36,209 nucleotides of DNA, from positions 1 through 36,209 of the forward strand of contig JALTDM010000023.1 of NCBI GenBank assembly GCA_027074135.1. Reading direction: 5' to 3'. The notes beneath the pieces are model-generated. The model was not told the origin of the DNA, did not search any database, and worked only from the letters and a program-made list of their open reading frames with translations. Both the position numbers and the translations under genes were made by a program. Each line of letters opens with the position of its first letter. Within the stretch, counting starts at the first letter, position 1. Below, in pieces: positions 1 through 6,687 of the stretch. Origin of the DNA: Bacteroidales bacterium (lineage in GTDB: Bacteria; Bacteroidota; Bacteroidia; Bacteroidales; JALTDM01).

Positions 1-240
1 ATATTCACCGAAAGCATATTTTTGTACTATTGGTCCAAGAATAATACCTCCTATAAAGAGTAATACCAAAGCAATACAACCTGCCCGGTAAAAACCTTTT
101 TTGCCTGCTATGGCAAGAATAATAAATAGAACTTAAGAAACTATCCCACAAAATATATAGGCACTTTCAGGAGTAGATGAATAAAAATATTTTGAGATAA
201 TTGAGATTGATTTTTGTATGGGTAATATTAGTTTTTTACT
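1..240 (-). pseudogene. Remnant of a multi-pass membrane protein gene, interrupted by an in-frame stop
   Basis: Read on the minus strand, one frame stays open except for a TAA at 133-135. The 35 codons before the stop contain 'SSTPESAYIFCGIVS'. The 44 codons after it run off the window edge and contain 'VLFIILAIAGKKGFYRAG' and a hydrophobic stretch ending 'GPIVQKYAFGEY'. The text on both sides of the stop reads as a plausible membrane protein, so this looks like one gene with a nonsense mutation, not two genes. There is no start codon: the frame is cut at 241-243 by the stop of the transposase remnant. I recognise the flavour of a small Bacteroidota integral membrane protein but cannot name the family. 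The rest of the gene lies outside the window. Confidence 0.4.
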
Positions 241-735
241 TTATTTTTTTATTATGTTTGAGGTGGTGTCTAATTTGTGTGTGTATAAGGTTTCAGTTTT
301 GCAAAAAAAATCAAAATTGTTTTGTCTGTAGTTCTTGCAACTTACTTGTGAAGTCGAATGCTTGCCATACAGATCTTTAAAGATATCTCCTACTTGTTCT
401 GTTGTTAACCCACTGCCATACAACTTAAAGGCTAATTCTTCCATCTCCCTCTGCTGTGATTTTAACACCGCCAACAATACAGGATAAAAGTGATGATAAC
501 GACTGCGGGGAACCCGAAGCTCAAAAATCATATTATTGCTTATTACTTTCCTTGGACGATAACCATTACTGACATCCATTGTCGATTCATTATGTTCTCG
601 TTGTTCTGCTCGCATTAACGCTTTTAAAAAAATCTTTAAAACTTTACTTATTCCTTCTTTGCCAACTGCAATGTCTGACAAAATTTTTGTAACTTGCTCC
701 TGTGTAAAGTTGAGTGTTTCCAGAATAATTACTTT
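241..735 (-). pseudogene. IS256-family (mutator-type) transposase, N-terminal remnant
   Basis: Residues such as 'NGYRPRKV' and 'ELRVPRSRYHHFYPVLL', followed by 'LYGSGLTTEQVGDIFKDLYG', match the N-terminal third of IS256/mutator transposases, which normally run to about 400 residues. The frame is open from 735; the first start-like codon is a TTG at 681, but transposase-like text ('FTQEQVTKIL') lies upstream of it, so the true start is lost. Similarity stops after 'STSQVS'. The last 30 or so residues (Lys/Asn/Thr-rich) look like read-through into the 3' end of the element. The whole catalytic DDE region is missing, so this is non-functional and could be the product of an internal deletion. Confidence 0.75.
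261..296 (-). repeat. IS256-like terminal inverted repeat, outer end next to the transposase 3' end
   Basis: Reading inward on the plus strand, this end has TGTC, then a GTGTGTA block, then AGGTTTC. The same three blocks, in the same order and with similar spacing, occur in inverted orientation at 1333-1369. It lies just past the truncated transposase, where the right end of an IS256-type element should be. Confidence 0.5.
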
Positions 736-755
736 TTAGTTAATAGTTGTAATTA

Positions 756-1250
756 ATGCTAAAAATGAAATCTAAAATCAAAAAATATTATAAAAAAACA
801 AAAAATAATAATTTATTTATAAAAGATACTTCAGTAATAGCTTTTGCTATTACAATCGCAGGACTATTTATTTTAGTAAAAAATCATTCCATAATATCAG
901 ATAATATAATTACAATAACTATTCAAATTCTTTCCGTTACATTAATGATTTGGGCAAGAATAATTTTTGGATTTAAATCTTTTCACGCACCAGCAAATAC
1001 ATATAAAGAAAAACTTGTAACCGAAGGACCATATAAATGGTTACGCCATCCAATTTATGCAGCAGTAATTTACTTTTTTTCGGCTTGTATTATAGCATAT
1101 CCGAATATCAAAACTATAATAGCAGTTGTATTAATTGATGCAAGTACATTTGTTCGAATGTTACTTGAAGAAAAAGTACTATTTGAAAATTTTGAAGGTT
1201 ATGATGCTTACTATAAACGAACTAAAAGATTTATTCCTTTTGTTTATTAA
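756..1250 (+). CDS. Isoprenylcysteine carboxyl methyltransferase (ICMT/PEMT)-like membrane methyltransferase
   Basis: This 164-residue integral membrane protein has hydrophobic segments at about 24-42, 48-68 and 97-130. The C-terminal half carries the signature of ICMT/phospholipid-methyltransferase-like enzymes: 'GPYKWLRHPIYAAV' (SAM-pocket RHPxY motif), then an EEK...F.GY..Y...RFIPF end. Such enzymes transfer a methyl group from SAM to a lipophilic or membrane substrate; the substrate cannot be told from sequence. The first ATG (756) and a second ATG (765) are both possible starts. The gene looks complete although it sits among IS debris: a truncated transposase lies immediately upstream on the other strand, and an IS256-like end lies about 85 bases downstream. 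It may be a passenger gene or a chance survivor. Confidence 0.8.
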   Translation: MLKMKSKIKKYYKKTKNNNLFIKDTSVIAFAITIAGLFILVKNHSIISDNIITITIQILSVTLMIWARIIFGFKSFHAPANTYKEKLVTEGPYKWLRHPIYAAVIYFFSACIIAYPNIKTIIAVVLIDASTFVRMLLEEKVLFENFEGYDAYYKRTKRFIPFVY

Positions 1251-1332
1251 AAGATTAAAATAATTCATTAAAAATATAGTGAGAAATCGAATAATAAATG
1301 TTAAATGAAAAACAAGCACTAATTACAAATTT

Positions 1333-1369
1333 AGGAAACCTCTCTTTACACACTTTTGGGGACAGTATC
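1333..1369 (+). repeat. IS256-like terminal inverted repeat, second copy
   Basis: Plus strand 'CTTTACACACTTTTGGGGAC' is the outward-facing style of IS256-family ends. Its reverse complement shares the TGTC / GTGTGTA / GGTTTC blocks with 261-296. The two ends point towards each other and are about 1.1 kb apart, with the transposase fragment and the methyltransferase between them. Confidence 0.5.
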
Positions 1370-1462
1370 ATTTTGCAAAATCTTTTTCGTAAAAATAAAA
1401 TAGACTTTCACTCCTGAATTTAGTTATTCTTTGTACCTCCATGCCTGTTTGTATTAAAATTG

Positions 1463-1506
1463 AAACCCCGATTTTGTGGCTAAATGTCGCTTTTCGGTTT
1501 TTTTAT
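1463..1506 (+). terminator. Possible rho-independent terminator (weak)
   Basis: An AAACC..GA arm pairs with TCGGTTT across a loop of about 25 bases, and a run of T follows on the plus strand. The stem contains a bulge and the loop is long. It lies some 210 bases past the methyltransferase stop. The rest of 1370-1623 shows no gene I can support. Confidence 0.3.
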
Positions 1507-1623
1507 TGCACAAAGATATAAATTATTCAGCTGAAATACAATAGGTTAGGCTGATTATGAATGTGCCTATATAAATAAAGAATAAAAACAAGATAATGAA
1601 AATTATCGTAATTCTTAAAAAAC

Positions 1624-1654
1624 AATAAAGGCTGCCCCAAAGACAGCCTTTATT
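1624..1654 (-). terminator. Rho-independent terminator of the complex operon
   Basis: An 11-base perfect stem (AATAAAGGCTG with CAGCCTTTATT) closes a 9-base loop, about 20 bases past the stop of the last gene of the 1675-12557 operon. Its GGCTG/CAGCC core recurs in two other terminators in this window. Confidence 0.85.
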
Positions 1655-1674
1655 TATCCGATAAATACAAATCT

Positions 1675-3471
1675 TTACTTTCCTTTTCCCATCAAGAATT
1701 TTTCAATACCTCTTACAGCCCTGTATCCATCTGCTATAGCACTAATAGCATCTGCTGTTCTGTTTACGGCATCGCCACCTGCAAATACTTTTTCAAGAGT
1801 AGTTTGTTGTATCTCGTTAACAATAAATCTTCCTCTTTCTATCTTGATTGCATCTTTAAATTTACTTTCATCTATAAAAGAATAATCTCCTTGTTGACCT
1901 ATAGCTGCAAACACAGAGCTACATTCAATTATAGTATTACTACCTTCAATTGGTTGAGGTCTTGGCCTTCCTCCCTTAGGATCCGGAACCATTTCAGCTT
2001 TCAAATACTCAACTGCTTTTACCTTACCATTTTCTCCGTGTATCTTAATCGGTATAGCTTGCGGTATAATTTCTACTCCTTCAGCTTCGGCTCCTTCTAT
2101 TTCTTCCCAGTCAGCAGGCATATCTTCAACTCTTCTACGGTATAGCATAACTACTTCAGCACCTAATCTACGTGATACACGAGCCGCATCAATTGCTACA
2201 TTACCACCTCCAATTACAACGACTTTATAACCAACATTTATTATTTCTCCACTATTTATTCTTTCAAGAAAATATACAGCTTGTGAAGAACCTTCCAAAT
2301 CTTCTCCTTCTATACCAAGAGTCCAAGGCTTACCAAAACCGACACCAACAAATACAGCATCAAACTTTTCATAAATTTCTTCAAAACTTATATCCTTACC
2401 AACCTTAGTATTAAAGTGAAATTTAACTCCTACTTTTTTCATATAATCCACCTGCTTCATCAAGCTTTCTAGAGGCAACCTGTATTTAGGAATACCATAC
2501 ATCGTCATACCACCAGGTTTATCGTGAGCTTCGTATATTGTCACATCAAATCCTCTCAATGCCAAATAATATCCTGCTGTAAGACCGGAAGGACCAGCAC
2601 CAACTATACCTACTTTATATCCGTTAGGTGGTAAAATTTCCGGATTAACAATTTCCTTAATCATATCAGCATTTATGGCTCTTTCTGTTGCATATCTCTT
2701 AAGCCATCTTATAGCAACCGGTTCACCTCTCTTAGCAATAGCACATACTTCTTCACAACGACGTGTACATACTTTACCGCACATTTCTGGAAGCGGATTA
2801 TTATCATAAATAATTCTTATGGCATCTTCATCATTACCTTGTGCTATGGCATTAATATATTCGGGTATATGCATGTGATCCGGACATGCTTCTGTACATA
2901 AGCCGCAACTGATACACCTCTGTGCTTCTTTTCTTGCCTCATCTTCGTTGTACCCCAATACTACTTCTGCAAAAGATTTAACCCTTTCACTACCATCAAG
3001 TTCACGCATAGGAACTCGCTGATATTCATTCAAAGATGTTTCCGGTGATGAAGTAAATGAAATTAGATTGATGCCATCGGGATTATCTACCCCTGGTGTC
3101 CATAAAAATTCATCGGGATCTTCGGAAACAAAAATATAATCCTTTGTTAAAGAGAGACTTCCGGTAGGACAAACTTCTACACACAAAGCACACCAACAAC
3201 ATCTACCGTTATCTATCCTAGGTCTCAATCCCGAATCACCTTTTTTAGGTTCTATTCCCTCAACAGGAACCATATCTATAGCGGCATTCTGACAAATTGT
3301 AGAACAATTGCCACACCCAATACAGTAATCTAAATTATTATAATGCAAACCTCTATACCTTGGACTCGTTTCAGGAACTTCCAAAGGGAATTCAATGGTA
3401 TGTGGTTTTTTTGCAAATTGCTTAAGTGATGTTAACGGCTTTAATGTTCCTCTAAGATTGAAAAAACTCAT
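1675..3471 (-). CDS. Fusion: NuoI/MbxN-like ferredoxin subunit + GltD/NfnL-like FAD-NAD(P)H oxidoreductase
   Basis: A 598-residue two-part protein, last gene of the operon. Residues about 35-110 are a NuoI/MbhN-like 2x[4Fe-4S] domain (C50, C53, C56, C60; C91, C94, C97, C101). Residues about 165-598 resemble the small subunit of glutamate synthase and NfnL: two more Cys clusters (C186, C189, C192, C196; C231, C235, C239, C243), an FAD Rossmann motif 'VGIVGAGPSGLTAG' near 287, an NAD(P)H Rossmann motif 'VVVIGGGNVAIDAARV', and the FAD-closing 'VFAGGDAVNRTADAI'. A normal NuoI/MbxN ends after the first part. No glutamate synthase large subunit is nearby. The context makes it the peripheral electron-input or output arm of the complex, exchanging electrons with NAD(P)H and perhaps ferredoxin. 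That role is inferred; the domains are clear. Confidence 0.9.
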   Translation of the reverse strand: MSFFNLRGTLKPLTSLKQFAKKPHTIEFPLEVPETSPRYRGLHYNNLDYCIGCGNCSTICQNAAIDMVPVEGIEPKKGDSGLRPRIDNGRCCWCALCVEVCPTGSLSLTKDYIFVSEDPDEFLWTPGVDNPDGINLISFTSSPETSLNEYQRVPMRELDGSERVKSFAEVVLGYNEDEARKEAQRCISCGLCTEACPDHMHIPEYINAIAQGNDEDAIRIIYDNNPLPEMCGKVCTRRCEEVCAIAKRGEPVAIRWLKRYATERAINADMIKEIVNPEILPPNGYKVGIVGAGPSGLTAGYYLALRGFDVTIYEAHDKPGGMTMYGIPKYRLPLESLMKQVDYMKKVGVKFHFNTKVGKDISFEEIYEKFDAVFVGVGFGKPWTLGIEGEDLEGSSQAVYFLERINSGEIINVGYKVVVIGGGNVAIDAARVSRRLGAEVVMLYRRRVEDMPADWEEIEGAEAEGVEIIPQAIPIKIHGENGKVKAVEYLKAEMVPDPKGGRPRPQPIEGSNTIIECSSVFAAIGQQGDYSFIDESKFKDAIKIERGRFIVNEIQQTTLEKVFAGGDAVNRTADAISAIADGYRAVRGIEKFLMGKGK

Positions 3472-3487
3472 AACTCAATTTTTTTAA

Positions 3488-4606
3488 TTATCTTTCTATT
3501 TCAGGCGGACAAGTGCCCAAACTATTCATTATAAATGATACATCAGCAACATTTTCTCCTATCAGGATATTTTCCAATAAGGTTATTGCATGTACATAAG
3601 CAGCACCTCTCATGTGAGTTCTTCTAGGTTTATTACTACCGTCACTTGCCACAAAGAAACCTATTTCTCCACGGGTTGCTTCTACTCTTGAATATGCATC
3701 TCCTTTTGGTAATGTCCATTTATGTGGATTTGGAATCTTATTATAAAAATCACCTGACGGAATATTATCCAAAACATAACGGATAATTTTTATAGATTGG
3801 CGAATTTCAAATCTTCTCACAAGTGCTCTTGCCCAAACATCCCCACCTTCGTAAGGATGTACTTCAAACACTCCCTTTTCATATAATTCTCCGTAAATTT
3901 CATACGGATCATCTATTCTTATATCACTTTTAATTCCACAACCTCTCAAAGGCGGACCTACCACTCCCCATTCAATTGCTTTATTTTTATCAATAATACC
4001 AACTCCTTTTGCTCTCTTTTGAAAAATTGAATTTTCGAAAAGCAATGTATCATAATCGTCAAGCCTCTTTTCTAAATAATCCATAACCTTCATAGCCTTA
4101 TCCTTAAAACCTTTGGGAAGGTCTCTTCTTACTCCACCCGGCCAAATAAACATATGATATACACGACCACCGGTCAAATCTTCGAACAAATCAAGTATAT
4201 AGTTTCTGTCACCGACACTCCATTGACCCATAGTATATAAACCTGCAGAACCTGATTGACCTCCATACCATAAAAGGTAAGAAGCTATTCTTGCCATTTC
4301 CAAAACTAAAACTCTGATATATTTTGCTCTTTCGGGTACTTCACGTCCTTCTAACAATTCTACTGCAAGAGCATACGCTTCTTCTACTGGATCCGGTTCC
4401 GGCACACAAAACCTACATAAAATAGTAAATGCTTGTAACCAATTTCGTCTTTCTTGTAGCTTTTCAAAACCTCTGTGTAAGTAACCGACTTCTGTTCTGG
4501 CTCCAACTATCGTATCCCCTTTAACTTTAAGCCTGACCATCATATTCCCGGTTATACCCGGGTGTTGTGGTCCTAAATATAATGTTGTAACTTTTTCTCT
4601 TGCCAT
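3488..4606 (-). CDS. mbxL: NuoD/MbxL-like large catalytic subunit, Ni-Fe site degenerate
   Basis: A 372-residue member of the NuoD / group-4 [NiFe]-hydrogenase large-subunit family: N-terminal 'LGPQHPG', 'EVGYLHRGFEKL', and later 'TRGEIGFFVASDGSNKPRR'. Hydrogenases bind Ni-Fe through two CxxC motifs. Here the first is kept (C64-R-F-C67, followed by 'VPEPDP'), while the second reads C366-P-P-E369, so the last ligand is Glu. The protein ends at Arg372 with no extension for a maturation protease to remove. Complex I NuoD usually lacks all four cysteines. This intermediate state fits the Mbx/Mbs group, not a working hydrogenase. It starts 10 bases after the NuoC-like gene. Confidence 0.87.
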   Translation of the reverse strand: MAREKVTTLYLGPQHPGITGNMMVRLKVKGDTIVGARTEVGYLHRGFEKLQERRNWLQAFTILCRFCVPEPDPVEEAYALAVELLEGREVPERAKYIRVLVLEMARIASYLLWYGGQSGSAGLYTMGQWSVGDRNYILDLFEDLTGGRVYHMFIWPGGVRRDLPKGFKDKAMKVMDYLEKRLDDYDTLLFENSIFQKRAKGVGIIDKNKAIEWGVVGPPLRGCGIKSDIRIDDPYEIYGELYEKGVFEVHPYEGGDVWARALVRRFEIRQSIKIIRYVLDNIPSGDFYNKIPNPHKWTLPKGDAYSRVEATRGEIGFFVASDGSNKPRRTHMRGAAYVHAITLLENILIGENVADVSFIMNSLGTCPPEIER

Positions 4607-4616
4607 CTTTCAAAAA

Positions 4617-5189
4617 TTATCGTGAATATTTTTTTGCGAAATCAGGTATTTCTTCTCCTGTACGTTCAGCTATAGTCTGTCTTACATCTCGGGCATCTTC
4701 TCGACCCGGCCGTGCAAAGAAACGTTTTCTAGCATAAGCTTCTGTGTCAAAATCCCTTCTCATAGGAGGCATATCATCCCAATCCTCCAATATAAATTCT
4801 TTCGGTGCCACCAAACCTTCAAATTGAATACCGAACATCTCTCTCAATTCTCGTTCATATGTATTTGCTTGCCTCCAAATCATATCAACATTATCCATTA
4901 CAGGATTATTTCTATCTAAAAATGTTTTGACAAATACTTTTATTTTATCAACAGGTGACCAAACAATAAATATTACTTCGAATTTCCCTTCCTCTAGCCA
5001 GTCAACACATGTAATATGTACCAAATGCTTATATCCCATTTCATCTTTCAAATAAAATAATATAGCAGGTATCTTATTTTTTTCAATTCTGAGATCAACC
5101 CTATTGTAAGGAAAATCATTTTTTGTTTCTGATATTTCAGGGAAAACTTTCTGTAATTTTTCCAATATTTGAGCTTTCTTTTCTTCCAT
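4617..5189 (-). CDS. mbxK: NuoC/MbxK-like 30-kDa subunit
   Basis: This 190-residue protein has the complex I 30-kDa subunit fold signature: 'HLVHITCVDWLEEGKFEVIF', an 'NPVMDNVDMIWRQANTYERE' stretch, and 'REMFGIQFEGL', ending in 'DDMPPMRRDF'. In complex I and related hydrogenases this subunit packs against the NuoD-like subunit and helps build the quinone or catalytic cavity without carrying a cofactor. Here it is a separate gene, not the NuoCD fusion of enterobacteria. It starts 10 bases after the NuoB-like gene and stops 10 bases before the NuoD-like gene. Confidence 0.87.
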   Translation of the reverse strand: MEEKKAQILEKLQKVFPEISETKNDFPYNRVDLRIEKNKIPAILFYLKDEMGYKHLVHITCVDWLEEGKFEVIFIVWSPVDKIKVFVKTFLDRNNPVMDNVDMIWRQANTYERELREMFGIQFEGLVAPKEFILEDWDDMPPMRRDFDTEAYARKRFFARPGREDARDVRQTIAERTGEEIPDFAKKYSR

Positions 5190-5199
5190 AACTAAATTT

Positions 5200-5751
5200 T
5201 TACCAATTGTATTCTTGTATATGAGGTGTTGTTGGACCTAAAACTTTCTTTTGATTTGCTCTATACCATTCAAGATTTTCTTTGTAATGCTTAGCACCTT
5301 CAGCACGCCCTTCCATTATTTTCTTTTGCAACTTAATAAAACCTTCTATTACAGCTTCAGGCCTTGGCATACACCCATTAATATAAATATCCACCGGCAA
5401 ATACCGATCTAGCACTTTAATAGTATTATATGAATCCCAATACATTCCTCCATTTATAGTACATGAACCAAAACCGATAACATATTTTGGATCTTGCATT
5501 TGCTCATAAACTCGAATTACTCTTTTTACTGTTTTCGTTGTCAAGTAACCTGTAATAAGTAATACATCCGCTTGTCTTGGTGTTGCTGCTCCCCTAATAC
5601 CAAAACGTTCAGCATCATAACGTGACGTCATTGTCGGTGGTATTTCAATGGCACCACATCCGGTACCATACGCCAAAACAAACAAAGAGTGTTTGCGCGC
5701 AAAATTTTGTATTATATCAACAATCTTTTGACTATTTTTATCGTTTATCAT
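5200..5751 (-). CDS. mbxJ: NuoB/MbxJ-like small subunit carrying the proximal [4Fe-4S] cluster
   Basis: A 183-residue NuoB-family protein. Only three cysteines exist in the whole chain: C32 ('GTGCGAIEIPP'), C97 ('GFGSCTINGG') and C127 ('YINGCMPRPEAV'). Complex I NuoB uses a CC pair plus two more Cys, and hydrogenase small subunits also supply four. Here the second residue of the pair is Gly33, so one iron of the cluster would lack a Cys ligand. A site-differentiated cluster of this sort is what the Mbs (sulfane-sulfur reductase) structure work proposes as the catalytic site. That this protein shares the chemistry is inferred. The gene lies 12 bases after the NuoH-like gene. Confidence 0.88.
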   Translation of the reverse strand: MINDKNSQKIVDIIQNFARKHSLFVLAYGTGCGAIEIPPTMTSRYDAERFGIRGAATPRQADVLLITGYLTTKTVKRVIRVYEQMQDPKYVIGFGSCTINGGMYWDSYNTIKVLDRYLPVDIYINGCMPRPEAVIEGFIKLQKKIMEGRAEGAKHYKENLEWYRANQKKVLGPTTPHIQEYNW

Positions 5752-5763
5752 CGCAATATTATT

Positions 5764-6669
5764 TTAAATTACAACAGAATATACAAGTGCTGCCAACCCT
5801 AATACTGTTGGCCATCCCCAAAAATATCTAATAGCTTGCTCCGTCCTATATCTTGGACTTACTAAACCATAAAGCATTGGAATCAGATATAATGTAAATG
5901 TTTCTATCAGCAATACTACAATGTTTGATGCTCCTCCCATGAATAAATCAACATACAACGTTAATTTAGTAAATGCAAAAATAGAACCTGAAGACATCAT
6001 CAAACCTAAATATTTGCCTCCAAATTCCGATATTGGACCTGATGCCAATTCGGCTGGTGCTCCAACAATATCAAAAGGTGAATATCTAAACATACCCAAC
6101 ATTGCTAATATTGCTGCCAAAAATGCTAAAGGGTTTTGAAACATCAACCATCCATGTTGTTGTTGGATAGCCATCAAATCACTAATAGAAGTTGTATGAT
6201 ATTGTATCATCATTGCAACCAAAGCCATAACCCAAGGTATCTCAAAACCAACCATTTGACTCAAACCACGTGTTATACCTATTGCAGCATTCGGATTGCC
6301 TGTTTGACCTGCACCTAACGCCATTCCCAAAGAACCTAACACCATAAAGTACAGAATGAAAATTAAATCTCCATGATATGAAAGATTAGGAAACCAAGAC
6401 TGTCCCCTTAAAATAGGAATAAACAATAAAGTTCCCATTGAAGAAATCATTAGAAAAGCAGGAGCCAAATGTTGCATCACACCATGATGTACAGATGTTT
6501 TCTTTGAGACCAACTTTAAGGCATCAATATAATTCTGCCAAACTGGAGGACCTACTCTATTTTGCACTCTCGCCGTAATCTTTCTATTAATCCCCATGTA
6601 GAGCATTCCAACAATAAAAGCTACAATTATTGTAGCAATTGCTCCTAATGTTTTTATTAAAAAATCCAT
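5764..6669 (-). CDS. mbxM: NuoH/MbxM-like membrane anchor subunit
   Basis: A 301-residue, roughly eight-helix member of the NuoH (ND1) family. The first cytoplasmic loop reads 'NRKITARVQNRVGPP', the family's hallmark, followed by 'QNYIDALKLVSKK'. A later loop 'FDIVGAPAELASGPISEFGG' carries the conserved acidic residues. In complex I and Mbh/Mbs this subunit joins the soluble redox arm to the membrane antiporter arm. Its position directly upstream of the J-K-L-N genes (order M-J-K-L-N) is the Mbx/Mbs arrangement; hydrogenase (Mbh) operons as I know them place M after L. Confidence 0.88.
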   Translation of the reverse strand: MDFLIKTLGAIATIIVAFIVGMLYMGINRKITARVQNRVGPPVWQNYIDALKLVSKKTSVHHGVMQHLAPAFLMISSMGTLLFIPILRGQSWFPNLSYHGDLIFILYFMVLGSLGMALGAGQTGNPNAAIGITRGLSQMVGFEIPWVMALVAMMIQYHTTSISDLMAIQQQHGWLMFQNPLAFLAAILAMLGMFRYSPFDIVGAPAELASGPISEFGGKYLGLMMSSGSIFAFTKLTLYVDLFMGGASNIVVLLIETFTLYLIPMLYGLVSPRYRTEQAIRYFWGWPTVLGLAALVYSVVI

Positions 6670-6687
6670 AACCCACCTACTTTTATT

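Noticed and set aside
1675-3471. Calling the last operon gene glutamate synthase small subunit
   Set aside because: No GltB-like large subunit is in the window and the chain begins with a NuoI-like ferredoxin domain, so an ammonia-assimilation role is not supported.
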